Made by a program: the position numbers and the translations under genes. A stretch of 64,000 nt of DNA from Planctomycetota bacterium (GTDB taxonomy: Bacteria; Planctomycetota; Phycisphaerae; Sedimentisphaerales; Anaerobacaceae). Shown here in pieces: positions 34,952 through 44,069 of this stretch. Numbering within the stretch: position 1 is the first letter of the stretch; each line of letters starts with the position of its first letter. The notes under the pieces were generated by a model that saw nothing but the letters and a program-made list of their open reading frames with translations, did no database searches and was not told where the DNA came from. Where the stretch lies: contig VRUG01000001.1 of the NCBI GenBank assembly GCA_019456255.1, forward strand, positions 124,001 to 188,000. The letters are read 5' to 3'.

Positions 34952-36262
34952 ATGGAAATAAAGGCGTTTAGGGCATTTAGGTTTAATGGTGCGGTGGTCG
35001 GAGATAGCGGTGATTGTATCGCTCCACCTTATGACGTTATCGACGCTGCACGCCAGCAGCAGCTTTACGAGAAAAACGAATATAATATTGTTCGGGTGAT
35101 CAAGGGCAAAACCTGCGACGGTGACGGCGAAACGAACAATCAATATACACGAGCAGCAAAGTATCTCGACGAGTGGACCGAAAAAGGTGTTCTAAAGCAG
35201 GACAGCGAAAAAAGTATTTACGGTTATGTTCAGGACTTTGCTATAGGCACAGAAAATTATCAGCGCAGCGGTTTTGTTTCTCTGGGTAAGCTCGAAGACT
35301 TCGGCGCCGGTGTCAAGCCTCACGAGCAGACGATGAGTAATCCAAAGATAGACCGTCTAAATCTTCAAAAAGCGACCGGTGCCAAATTCGGTTTGATTTT
35401 TATGCTTTATGACGATGAAAAAAGAATCGCGGATAAAGTGATAGAAAAAGCATCAAGGGAAACGCCGCTTGTCGATTTTGTTGATGAACAGCAAGTTCGT
35501 CATCGGCTCTTTGGGATTAGTGACCAAAAGCAAATCGAAGCGGTAAAAGCGATGATGAAAGATAAAAGCTGTACCATAGCCGACGGCCATCATCGTTATG
35601 AGACAGCGCTGGAGTTGTATAAACAAAGCGGCAAGGCCTCGGCGCAGTATCAATTGTTCGCATTTGTTAATACACGCAATGAGGGGATGATTGTTTTGGC
35701 TACGCATCGTCTTGTGGGTAATGTTAACGGCTTTGAGATTACAAAATTGCTGTCGGCTTTGAAAGAGAATTTCGAAGTCACTGAGTTTAAATTTGAATCA
35801 ACAGAGGAGAAGGCCGCTTCCAGGCATGAGGTTCTTTCTCAGATTAAATCGCAGCAGGGCCAAGGCGGGAGTGCTTTTGGTATTTACGGCGGCGACAGCG
35901 CATTTTATACCGCGGTGCTTAAAAATAAAGACGCTATGAAGTCGGTTTGCGGCGAAAAAAGCCAGGCGTGGCAGTCGCTGGATGTTTCTGTTTTGCATAA
36001 GTTGATATTGGAAAATGAGCTTGGCATTGATGAAGAGAAATTATTTAGCGGCGAGTATGTCGAGTATGTAAAGGATGCAGCTATCGCGATTGACGAATCG
36101 ATTGCCAGAGTTGATAGTGGCGAGAAACAGGTGGCATTTTTTACGAATGCTCCTACAATTGAGCAGATAGAACAGGTGGCCGCAGCTGGTGAGAAGATGC
36201 CGCAAAAATCGACGTATTTTTATCCGAAGGTTTATACCGGATTGACAATTTATAAAATGTAA
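34952..36262 (+). CDS. DUF1015 family protein
   Basis: A 436-residue protein from ATG 34952 (MEIKAFRAFRFN). It carries the family signatures SGDCIAPPYDVI near the start, VKPHEQTM around residue 125, and IADGHHRYETAL near residue 210, whose His/Asp cluster could bind metal or phosphate. DUF1015 proteins often sit beside serine/glyoxylate-type aminotransferases, as here (23 bases to the next gene), but their activity is not established. The frame is open to 34892, but that extension is hydrophobic and unlike the family. Confidence 0.88.
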   Translation: MEIKAFRAFRFNGAVVGDSGDCIAPPYDVIDAARQQQLYEKNEYNIVRVIKGKTCDGDGETNNQYTRAAKYLDEWTEKGVLKQDSEKSIYGYVQDFAIGTENYQRSGFVSLGKLEDFGAGVKPHEQTMSNPKIDRLNLQKATGAKFGLIFMLYDDEKRIADKVIEKASRETPLVDFVDEQQVRHRLFGISDQKQIEAVKAMMKDKSCTIADGHHRYETALELYKQSGKASAQYQLFAFVNTRNEGMIVLATHRLVGNVNGFEITKLLSALKENFEVTEFKFESTEEKAASRHEVLSQIKSQQGQGGSAFGIYGGDSAFYTAVLKNKDAMKSVCGEKSQAWQSLDVSVLHKLILENELGIDEEKLFSGEYVEYVKDAAIAIDESIARVDSGEKQVAFFTNAPTIEQIEQVAAAGEKMPQKSTYFYPKVYTGLTIYKM

Positions 36263-36285
36263 TTTTGTAACGAGGAGTTTGAACA

Positions 36286-37374
36286 ATGACAGACTGGAAG
36301 AATCCGCCGCGGTTATTTATTCCGGGACCGGTAAAGGTCAATGAAGATGTTTTGCAGCAGCTTGCCAGACCAACACTTGGTCATCGAGGCAAAGAGTATT
36401 CCCAATTGCACGGTGAGACTGTTGATATGCTAAAGAAGGTTTTCTTTACTGAGCAAAACGTATTTTTGTCTACGTCAAGTGCGTCAGGCATATGGGAGGC
36501 GGCTATCCGCAATTGTGTCGGGCTCGACGAGAAAGTTCTTTGCACGATGTGCGGAGCGTTTAGTGACAAGTGGGCCGATGTAATTAGAAGCTGCGGCAGA
36601 GAGCTTGATGAGCTAAAGGTCGAATGGGGCCAGGCGATAACAGCTGATATGATTGACGAGAAATTATCGAGCGGAGAATACTCGGCGGTGACTTTGGTTT
36701 ATAACGAGACAAGCACGGGTCTTACGAACCGCGTTTACGAAATAAGCGAAATGATGAAGGAAAAGTATCCTGAGGTATTAGTTTTTGTTGATTCGGTAAG
36801 CGCGATGGTTGGACTGCCTTTGCATTTTGACAAGCTCGCCTGGGACGTGACATTTGCCTCGGTACAAAAGGCATTTGCGATACCGCCCGGACTGGCAGTT
36901 GCGCTGGTCAGTGACAGGGCACTTGCCAAGGGTAAGGAAATTCCGAATAGAGGGTATTATTTTGATTTTCAGCTTTGGGCAAAATCAGCGGCGAAAAGCC
37001 AGACCTTAGCGACGCCTAACGTACCTCATATTATGGCATTGCATTATCAGTGCGAAAAACTTTTGAGCGAGGGCATGGAGAATGTATGGGCGAGGCACAA
37101 AAAGATGGCAGAATTTGTGCGCCTGTGGGTCGGAGAAAAATTTGCTCTGTTTTGTGACGAGCATTACGCATCTGATACGCTTACAACGGTCAAGAACACA
37201 AGGGGGATAAACGTTGCAGAGACGATCAAGGCAATCCAGGAAAAACACAACACGATATTCGGTAACGGCTACGGAAAATTAAAAGAAAAGACGTTCCGTA
37301 TCGCTCACATGGGTGATATAACACTTGACGATTTGAAGGAACTGCTGGGGTGGATTGACGAGGAGATCGGGTAG
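36286..37374 (+). CDS. Class V aminotransferase (serine/alanine-glyoxylate type)
   Basis: A 362-residue PLP enzyme. It opens LFIPGPVKVNEDVLQ and has GHRGKEY, a SSASGIWEAAI cofactor loop, Asp169 in VFVDSVSAM, and the Schiff-base K195 in ASVQKAFAIPPG. This matches the serine-pyruvate/alanine-glyoxylate aminotransferase group. A phosphoserine aminotransferase-like role in serine synthesis is possible given DUF1015 upstream. GAGG lies before the ATG. Confidence 0.88.
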   Translation: MTDWKNPPRLFIPGPVKVNEDVLQQLARPTLGHRGKEYSQLHGETVDMLKKVFFTEQNVFLSTSSASGIWEAAIRNCVGLDEKVLCTMCGAFSDKWADVIRSCGRELDELKVEWGQAITADMIDEKLSSGEYSAVTLVYNETSTGLTNRVYEISEMMKEKYPEVLVFVDSVSAMVGLPLHFDKLAWDVTFASVQKAFAIPPGLAVALVSDRALAKGKEIPNRGYYFDFQLWAKSAAKSQTLATPNVPHIMALHYQCEKLLSEGMENVWARHKKMAEFVRLWVGEKFALFCDEHYASDTLTTVKNTRGINVAETIKAIQEKHNTIFGNGYGKLKEKTFRIAHMGDITLDDLKELLGWIDEEIG

Positions 37375-37524
37375 GTTTAACTTTCGATTTTCCTTGATTT
37401 TATGCAAAAAAATGTCGATATAGTGAACTTAAATGCAAAAAAAGGCGTATAAAAGTTACAAAAAACAGCTTTTTTACGTAATTTTAGCATTTATTAGGTC
37501 ATCTAAAACCCAAGGAGAGCATAT

Positions 37525-39015
37525 ATGAAAGTTTCAAACGTCAGGATTTGCCGGAAAAACACGCATTATTTCGTAATTTCGGTGGTTTTTGTTTTAGCGA
37601 TGGGGATTTTTTCGGTTCCTGCGATAGGTCAGGACACTGAGAGCATCAGCGCGCTTCGCCAGATGGGTAAGGCGTTTTCGTCAATTGCGGAAAAGACGTC
37701 TCCAGCAGTGGTATGGATTACAGCGGAAAAAACTATTCCCCGAGGCGGAGGCAGGCGGTCTCCTTTCGGTGACGGGATGGACCCGTTTGATGATGACTTT
37801 TTCGATTTTTTCTTCGGCAGACCCTCTCCCAAACGCCAAAGGCCTCGCAAAGAGAAAGAGCGTAAACAGACTGCGATGGGTTCGGGATTTATCGTTTCAC
37901 CGGATGGCTATGTTTTGACGAATAATCATGTCGTTGAAGACGCGACGGAGATAACGGTCAGACTCGCCGATGACAGGGAATTTAAGGCAGAGTTAGTCGG
38001 GACGGACCCTGCATCTGAAGTGGCGGTACTAAAGATAGTTAATGATGAAGACTTTACGATATTGGAACTTGCCGATTCTGATGAATTGGAAGTTGGCGAA
38101 TGGGTCCTTGCTATCGGCAATCCGTTCGGCTTGAGCCATACGGTGACAGCAGGTATTGTAAGTGCCAAGGGCAGAAGCGGTCTGGGTTTGGCAGAGTATG
38201 AGAATTTTATTCAGACCGACGCAGCGATAAACCGGGGCAATTCGGGCGGGCCTTTGATTAACCTTGACGGAAAAGTGGTCGGTATAAACACAGCGATAAT
38301 AGGCGCTCAGGGTAATGTTGGAATAGGTCTGGCAGTGCCTATCAATATGGCTAAGAATGTTTATGAGCAACTTGTAGATAGCGGAAAGGTTGTTCGAGGA
38401 TTTATGGGTGTCGTGATTCAGGACTTAACGCCTAAGCTCGCCAAGTCATTTGACCTGGATGAAAATACCAAGGGTGTATTGATACCTAAGGTGAGCAAAG
38501 ATTCTGCCGCCGAGAAGGCGGGAATGAAAAAAGGTGACATCGTTGTAGAGCTTGACGGCAAGGCAGTAGACAAGGCCAATACCTTCCGGCAAAAAGTTTC
38601 AATGTTAAAACCGGGCACCAAGGTAGATGTTGTCGTGCTTCGGGATGGTAAGCGCAAAACAATTACAATTGAGCTTGGAGAGCGTCCATCAAAGGAAGTT
38701 GCGTCAGCTGTTGAATCGAAAATTTTGGACAAGCTTGGAATTAGCGTTCAAAATCTAACCAAGGAACTGGCAGAAAATATGGGCTATGAGGATGCCGAAG
38801 GTGTCGTGGTCACCGAAGTTGAGCCCGGCTCGAAAGCAGAATCGGCTGGCATAAATCGCGGGACGCTGATAATCGAAGTGAACCGCAAGGCAGTTAAAAA
38901 TACGAAAGCCTTTAAAAAGGCAATAGAGCCAGCCATTAAGAAAGGTTCGGTAGTATTGCTTCTCTATAATGGACGTTCGAGTTGGTATGTCGTGCTTGAG
39001 TTTCCAAAAGAATAG
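37525..39015 (+). CDS. HtrA/DegP-like serine protease with two PDZ domains
   Basis: A 496-residue exported protease. A signal peptide spans about residues 1-35 (cleavage near AIGQ), a Gly/Arg/Phe-rich disordered loop residues 70-115, the trypsin-like domain to about 290, then two PDZ domains (about 300-385 and 405-490). The triad positions are H135 (NNHVVE), E165 (PASEVAVLK) and S240 (RGNSGGPL). The spacings of 30 and 75 residues are exactly those of E. coli DegP H105-D135-S210, so Glu replaces the catalytic Asp. It should act in periplasmic protein quality control. AAGGAGAG precedes the ATG. A terminator follows. Confidence 0.93.
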   Translation: MKVSNVRICRKNTHYFVISVVFVLAMGIFSVPAIGQDTESISALRQMGKAFSSIAEKTSPAVVWITAEKTIPRGGGRRSPFGDGMDPFDDDFFDFFFGRPSPKRQRPRKEKERKQTAMGSGFIVSPDGYVLTNNHVVEDATEITVRLADDREFKAELVGTDPASEVAVLKIVNDEDFTILELADSDELEVGEWVLAIGNPFGLSHTVTAGIVSAKGRSGLGLAEYENFIQTDAAINRGNSGGPLINLDGKVVGINTAIIGAQGNVGIGLAVPINMAKNVYEQLVDSGKVVRGFMGVVIQDLTPKLAKSFDLDENTKGVLIPKVSKDSAAEKAGMKKGDIVVELDGKAVDKANTFRQKVSMLKPGTKVDVVVLRDGKRKTITIELGERPSKEVASAVESKILDKLGISVQNLTKELAENMGYEDAEGVVVTEVEPGSKAESAGINRGTLIIEVNRKAVKNTKAFKKAIEPAIKKGSVVLLLYNGRSSWYVVLEFPKE

Positions 39016-39038
39016 AAACCGATAAATAAATTTCGAAG

Positions 39039-39070
39039 GCCTCGCTAACTTCAAAGCGGGGCTTTTTTTT
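39039..39070 (+). terminator. Intrinsic terminator after the HtrA gene
   Basis: An eight-pair stem GCCTCGCT/AGCGGGGC (one G-T pair), an eight-base loop, and a run of eight T. Ends the HtrA transcript. The gap 39071-39350 beyond it holds only the asd promoter and leader. Confidence 0.9.
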
Positions 39071-39225
39071 GTGCCCAATAAGCCTTGGGACGGCTTTGTC
39101 GCTGGAGCATTTTGGGGACAAAGCGGCGATGCCGGCGGCAATATTCGTGTTTATCTGCATAATAACGGCATCTATTATGTCCGAGGTCTGGCAGCGAAAA
39201 GACCGAGAAGTTTTGTCATAAACTG

Positions 39226-39254
39226 TTGCATTTTGATTGCAAAGTTGCTATAAT
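39226..39254 (+). promoter_or_regulatory. asd promoter
   Basis: TTGCAT, 17 bases, TATAAT, with TG two bases before the -10 (extended -10 type). Predicted start near 39261, leaving a leader of about 90 bases. Confidence 0.7.
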
Positions 39255-39288
39255 CTTTGCTTATAAATCGGTTTAAAGGAATTTAAGG

Positions 39289-39308
39289 GGCAGTCTAATA
39301 AGGCTGCC
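39289..39308 (+). other. Hairpin in the asd leader
   Basis: GGCAGTC, a six-base loop, GGCTGCC: a seven-pair stem in the untranslated leader between promoter and asd start. No T run follows at once, so it is not a clear terminator; it is not a lysine riboswitch, being far too small. Confidence 0.5.
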
Positions 39309-39350
39309 TGTTTGTGTTATTTGCAGAGGATTTTTTTGGGAGTTTTTACG

Positions 39351-40352
39351 ATGGGTTGTAGATTGGCAATAGCAGGAGTGACCGGAGCTGTCGGTCAGGA
39401 ATTTTTGAAAATCCTGGAAGAACGTGAGTTCGCTTTTGATTCCTTGAAGATGCTTGCGAGCAGCCGTTCAGCAGGCAAGAGTATTACCTTCAAGGGCAAA
39501 GAATATATCGTTGAGGAATTGACTAAAAATAGCTTTGAGGGAATTGACATCGCTTTGTTTAGTGCCGGGGGCGATAGGAGCAAAGAGTTCGCGCCGGCAG
39601 CGGTAGAAGCCGGAGCGGTTGTGGTTGATAACTCCTCGGCATTTAGAATGGATGTCGATGTTCCGCTGGTGATTCCGGAGATAAATCCCGAAGCAATCGC
39701 AAAGCATAAAGGGATAATCGCGAATCCGAATTGCTCGACTATAATCGGTATCGTTCCTGTTTGGCCCTTACATAAAGCTAACCCGGTCAAAAGAATGGTG
39801 ATAAGTACCTATCAGGCGGCAAGCGGCGCAGGCCAGGCAGCGATGGATGAACTTGAAAAACAAAGCCGTGACATTTTGGAAGGCAAAGAACCAAAGTGTG
39901 AGGCTTTTCCATATCAGATAGCGTTTAACGCCTTCTGTCATAATTCTCCGCTCAAGCCTAACGGCTATAACGAAGAGGAGATGAAAATGGTCAATGAGAC
40001 CCGCAAGATTTTTGATTGCGCCGACATTGCGATTACCTGCACCTGTGTAAGGATTGGTGTATTCAGGGCGCACTGCGAGAGCATTAATCTGGAATTTACC
40101 GAAGCGATCACCCCTAACCAGGTTCGCGACCTTTTGAGCACTGCGCCGGGTGTCTCGATTATCGATGACAGGGAAAATAACCGTTTCCCCATGCCGATTG
40201 ACGCGACTGACAAGGACGATATCTTCGTCGGTCGAATTCGCCAGGATGAGTCGATACCGGAAAATCGCGGAATCAATTTGTGGGTGGCCGGTGACCAGCT
40301 TCGCAAGGGCGCTGCGTTAAACGCTGTGCAAATCGCCGAAAAGCTGTTATAA
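39351..40352 (+). CDS. asd: Aspartate-semialdehyde dehydrogenase
   Basis: A 333-residue enzyme. The NADP-binding start CRLAIAGVTGAVGQEFLKIL, the catalytic C128 in NPNCSTI and the QAASGAGQAAMDEL segment identify Asd, which makes aspartate semialdehyde for lysine/diaminopimelate, threonine and methionine. Products of the pathway feed MetX, encoded elsewhere in this window. ATG 39351 has GGGAG eight bases upstream, so it is preferred to a TTG at 39312. truA follows after 10 bases. Confidence 0.96.
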   Translation: MGCRLAIAGVTGAVGQEFLKILEEREFAFDSLKMLASSRSAGKSITFKGKEYIVEELTKNSFEGIDIALFSAGGDRSKEFAPAAVEAGAVVVDNSSAFRMDVDVPLVIPEINPEAIAKHKGIIANPNCSTIIGIVPVWPLHKANPVKRMVISTYQAASGAGQAAMDELEKQSRDILEGKEPKCEAFPYQIAFNAFCHNSPLKPNGYNEEEMKMVNETRKIFDCADIAITCTCVRIGVFRAHCESINLEFTEAITPNQVRDLLSTAPGVSIIDDRENNRFPMPIDATDKDDIFVGRIRQDESIPENRGINLWVAGDQLRKGAALNAVQIAEKLL

Positions 40353-40362
40353 TCTTGCCGTT

Positions 40363-41103
40363 ATGGCGTTACGCAAGATTAAACTAACCGTTTGTTACGA
40401 CGGCAGCAGATATCACGGCTGGGCGAATCAACCCGGACAAGAGACCATCCAGGGCCAACTCACCGAGGCGATTCAAATCCTTACCGGCACAGAAGTTTCC
40501 ATCACCGGGGCAAGCAGAACCGATGCGGGCGTTCATGCCAAAGGCCAAACCGTTACGATGGAGGTTGATTCACCTATCCCGACTGAAAACTTTGCCAAGG
40601 CGATAACCGACAGGCTCGCCGAAGATATTGCGGTTATCGATGCCGTTGAGGTGCCGGGCAGTTTCGATGTTATCGGTGACGTGAAAAATAAGCTGTACCA
40701 CTATACGATTTATACCGGCAAGGTCAGGCCCGTAATGGAAATCAGTAAGGTATGGCATTTGCCGGGTGAGCTTGATGTTGATATGATGGACAGGGCCGCG
40801 AAATTATTGGTCGGCAAAAAGGATTTTAAATCATTTGCATCGGCGGCAGATAATAGGGAAAATACTGTTCGGACGATTTTTAGATGTGATGTCACTGGAG
40901 ATGGCGACTATATTTATACCGAAGTAGAAGGTGACGGTTTTTTATATAATATGGTTCGCAACATTGTCGGGACATTGGTTGAAGTTGGGATTGGCAGGAT
41001 GAAAGTTGAAAAAATAGAGGAAATTTTAGCCGCTAAGGACCGCACAGCCGCCGGGCCTATAGCTGCGGCGAGCGGGCTTTGCCTGGAATGGATTAAATAT
41101 TGA
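40363..41103 (+). CDS. truA: tRNA pseudouridine synthase A
   Basis: A 246-residue TruA. The catalytic Asp is in GASRTDAGVHAKGQ (near residue 53), and the KLTVCYDGSRYHGWANQPG opening is typical. It makes pseudouridine at positions 38-40 of the tRNA anticodon arm. It is between asd and a GT4 gene with which it overlaps by four bases. Confidence 0.96.
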   Translation: MALRKIKLTVCYDGSRYHGWANQPGQETIQGQLTEAIQILTGTEVSITGASRTDAGVHAKGQTVTMEVDSPIPTENFAKAITDRLAEDIAVIDAVEVPGSFDVIGDVKNKLYHYTIYTGKVRPVMEISKVWHLPGELDVDMMDRAAKLLVGKKDFKSFASAADNRENTVRTIFRCDVTGDGDYIYTEVEGDGFLYNMVRNIVGTLVEVGIGRMKVEKIEEILAAKDRTAAGPIAAASGLCLEWIKY

Positions 41104-42260
41104 AGATAGTTCATATCATAACTCGTATGATACTTGGCGGGGCGCAGGAGAACACGCTAATCACCTGTAAGCTTCTGGCCCAGCGTGGTCACGATGTCAC
41201 CTTGATAACCGGCCCTGCAATTGGACCCGAAGGCGAACTTCTTAGCCAGACCAAGGGACAAAAATATAAAACGATAGTTGTTGATAAGCTTGTCCGTGCG
41301 ATTGACCCAATAAAGGATTTTGCAAGTTATTATGAAATCAAAAGATTATTAAAAGAAATTGCCCCTGACATTGTTCATACGCACTCGGCGAAAGGGGGGA
41401 TATTGGGCAGGTTCGCAGCGTCTAATTTAAGGCCACGACCTAAAATAGTTCATACGATTCACGGGCTTGCGTTTCATTCGTATCAAAGCCAATTGCTGAA
41501 TAAGTTTTATATTGCAATCAAGAAAGCTGCTGCTAAACGGACAGACTTTTTTATCAGTGTTTCCGATGCAATGGCCCGTGAGGCAATGTCGGTCGGGATA
41601 GGGCAAAAAGATAAGTTTGTTACCGCACCATCGGCAGTTGAAAAAGAAATTTTCCTCAAGCCCTGCTCTGATGAAGAGAAGATTGAGTTTCGCAGGAAAT
41701 ACGATATACCCAAAGATGCTGTTGTGCTGATCACAATTGCCCGACTGGTTAAAATGAAAGGCCACAGCTACATCGTCGAATCAGCTAAAAAACTTTCCAA
41801 GCGGTTTGATAATGTTATCTGGCTTTTTGTAGGTGACGGCATTGACGCTGGTGAGATAAAAAAACAAATCCATGATGCCGGTCTGGCAGAGCGTTTTCGT
41901 TTTACCGGTCTTGTCCCGCCTGAAGAGATTCCCCTCGCTGTCGGTTCTTCGGAGATACTTCTGCATTGTTCGCTTCGTGAAGCTTTCGGGCGTATCTTTC
42001 TGCAGGGGATGCTTTGCGGTAAGCCGGTGATTGCTTTTAATCTTGACGCTGCTCCGGAGATAATCAATGAAAGTACCGGCAGGCTTGTAGAACCCGAAAA
42101 TATTGAGCATTTAATAGAGGCCTGCAGAGAGTTGATTGAAGATGAACAATTACGCAACCAGTTAGGAGAAAACGGGCGGGAATTTGCGGCAGAGAAGTTC
42201 TCGCCGGAGGCAATGGTTGATACGATTGAAGAAGTTTATAGAAAGGTGCTGGAGAAATAG
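41100..42260 (+). CDS. Glycosyltransferase family 4
   Basis: A 386-residue GT-B transferase: [18 protein letters not shown] at the start (acceptor domain), an [15 protein letters not shown] segment, and a C-terminal donor domain with [10 protein letters not shown] and [22 protein letters not shown] start inside the truA stop. It is away from the main polysaccharide locus and may act in lipid or glycan assembly; substrate unknown. Confidence 0.9.
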   Translation: MKIVHIITRMILGGAQENTLITCKLLAQRGHDVTLITGPAIGPEGELLSQTKGQKYKTIVVDKLVRAIDPIKDFASYYEIKRLLKEIAPDIVHTHSAKGGILGRFAASNLRPRPKIVHTIHGLAFHSYQSQLLNKFYIAIKKAAAKRTDFFISVSDAMAREAMSVGIGQKDKFVTAPSAVEKEIFLKPCSDEEKIEFRRKYDIPKDAVVLITIARLVKMKGHSYIVESAKKLSKRFDNVIWLFVGDGIDAGEIKKQIHDAGLAERFRFTGLVPPEEIPLAVGSSEILLHCSLREAFGRIFLQGMLCGKPVIAFNLDAAPEIINESTGRLVEPENIEHLIEACRELIEDEQLRNQLGENGREFAAEKFSPEAMVDTIEEVYRKVLEK

Positions 42261-42262
42261 AA

Positions 42263-42679
42263 ATGAAAAGTTATCGCAAGGAACTTTGGTTTCAAACCAA
42301 TCAGCGTAGAGAGCTAATCAATATCTCTCGCGAGGTTCAGCAATGTGTTAACGAAAGCCAGATAACCGAAGGGTTTGTTTTGTGTAACGCGATGCATATA
42401 ACGGCAAGCGTTTTTATTAACGACGACGAGTCGGGGCTTCATCATGATTATGAGGTTTGGCTTGAAAAGCTGGCGCCGGAAAAACCACACTCGCAGTACA
42501 AGCATAACGGGTTCGAGGACAACGCTGATGCTCATTTGAAGCGTACGGTCATGGGCAGAGAGGTTGTGGTCGCGTTAACAGATGGTCAGTTGGACTTCGG
42601 GCCATGGGAACAGATATTTTACGGGGAATTTGACGGCAAGCGCAAAAAACGGGTACTGGTAAAAATCATCGGCGAGTAA
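42263..42679 (+). CDS. YjbQ/UPF0047 family protein
   Basis: A 138-residue single-domain protein with the family pattern [18 protein letters not shown], a His-Asp-Tyr segment near residue 60, and the C-terminal [22 protein letters not shown]. Members are described as secondary thiamine-phosphate synthases, but the physiological role is unsettled. Starts two bases after the GT4 stop; converges on the BrkB gene. Confidence 0.9.
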   Translation: MKSYRKELWFQTNQRRELINISREVQQCVNESQITEGFVLCNAMHITASVFINDDESGLHHDYEVWLEKLAPEKPHSQYKHNGFEDNADAHLKRTVMGREVVVALTDGQLDFGPWEQIFYGEFDGKRKKRVLVKIIGE

Positions 42680-42685
42680 AAACTA

Positions 42686-44014
42686 TTACTCCTGCTGCTG
42701 TTGGGGATTTATCATTTGTTTCAGGTTGTATTGTGCGAGGGTGTTTTGTTTTTCCTGAGCAATTTTTTTAATGGCTTCGGGCTGGTCGATAGACTGCTGT
42801 GCAAATCCCGCAGCGGCGACGGCTTTGTCGATATCAGAGAGCTTTATGTTTTCCGGGTCCTGAGCGGGCATGAAGCCGATTTTGGGGTCGGAGCTTTTAA
42901 TCAGGATACCATTGGCAACGAGATGATGCAGAATTTTTTCGGTAAATTGCGGGGGAATATTAAGTTTACTGGAAACCACTTCAATTTCTACCGGCGCATT
43001 GTTTCGTTCAAAGGCAGCGGCTACTTCTCTGGCGATGTTTATGACAGTGATGTCATTGGCGATGAAGTAATCTTCATTTCTTTGGGCAGCGGCAATTTCG
43101 GCAGCATCGAGAGAGGTCAGGTGCTGGGTGGTGAATGTTAACTGCAGGCCAAACAAAACTATAATCCAGGTAATATAAATCCATAGCACGGTAATTGGTA
43201 TCAATGCCATGACACCATAGACGGTTCCGTATGGTTTGGCCTCGATGATATAATATCCAAATCCTGCTTTTGCAAGTGACCATACCAAGGCAGCAACAGC
43301 GGCACCCCAGATGGCCGATTTTGCATTGACCTTCGTGTTGGGCAGGACAAAGTAAAGAAGGAAAAACGCAACGGTCGCGATTATGTAAGAGAATAATTGC
43401 GGAGTCATTGTTGACAGAAGTGTCTGCTGGAGTTTGTCGAGCATAGAGAATTTGGTGGTGACAAAAATGCCGGCACCGAGCAGCAGCGGACCGAGAGTCA
43501 GCAGTGCCCAGTAATTGATAATACGCTGAATGAAACTTCTGCCCTGCATAACATGCCAGATTCGATTAAAGGCCCTTTCGATAGTTGACAGCAGTGCGAG
43601 CGCCGCCCAGATGACAAATAGAACGCTAAAGAGAGTGATAGCGCCGGTATTTGTGCCGGTAAAGAATTTTCCAACAATCCGGTCGATATTGCTGGTGATA
43701 TTCACTTTTTCTTCTGGTTTTTCTTCATCAGGCGCGTATTCGATTTTTGTCAGGTTCAGCTGGTCATAGACAAACGTCTTTACCTTTTCTCCTACATGTT
43801 CGTAGGCTGGCAAAAGCTGAAAGATAAGAAGCATTACGATTGCCAAAGGAACGATTCCAAAGATGGTATGGTATGACAGTGCTGCGGCCTGCTGACCGGC
43901 ACGGTTTTTTCTAAGCAGTTTTGCACAGTGTGACCAGAGTTTGATTTGAAAAACGGCGAACCGGCTGGCTTTTCCAAGCTGAGCAGTCGGCGTAGTTAGC
44001 AATTTTGTCAACAT
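42686..44014 (-). CDS. YihY/BrkB family membrane protein
   Basis: A 442-residue membrane protein with six predicted helices in the first 300 residues. AALSYHTIFGIVPLAIVML, FNRIWHVMQGRSFIQRI and the LIPITVLWIYITWIIVLFG-like last helix are hallmarks of the YihY/BrkB family, once misnamed ribonuclease BN. A soluble C-terminus (about 300-442) resembles a winged-helix domain with a Gln-rich tail. Function is not established. AAAGGTG precedes the ATG. Confidence 0.88.
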   Translation of the reverse strand: MLTKLLTTPTAQLGKASRFAVFQIKLWSHCAKLLRKNRAGQQAAALSYHTIFGIVPLAIVMLLIFQLLPAYEHVGEKVKTFVYDQLNLTKIEYAPDEEKPEEKVNITSNIDRIVGKFFTGTNTGAITLFSVLFVIWAALALLSTIERAFNRIWHVMQGRSFIQRIINYWALLTLGPLLLGAGIFVTTKFSMLDKLQQTLLSTMTPQLFSYIIATVAFFLLYFVLPNTKVNAKSAIWGAAVAALVWSLAKAGFGYYIIEAKPYGTVYGVMALIPITVLWIYITWIIVLFGLQLTFTTQHLTSLDAAEIAAAQRNEDYFIANDITVINIAREVAAAFERNNAPVEIEVVSSKLNIPPQFTEKILHHLVANGILIKSSDPKIGFMPAQDPENIKLSDIDKAVAAAGFAQQSIDQPEAIKKIAQEKQNTLAQYNLKQMINPQQQQE

Positions 44015-44069
44015 TTACGCACCTTTCAAGTCAGTAAATTCCTTCTCTAACTTCGACCAATTTTCTCGA

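Noticed and set aside
37394-37424. TTGATT ... TATAGT as an HtrA promoter
   Set aside because: 19-base spacing and weak matches; not enough to call.
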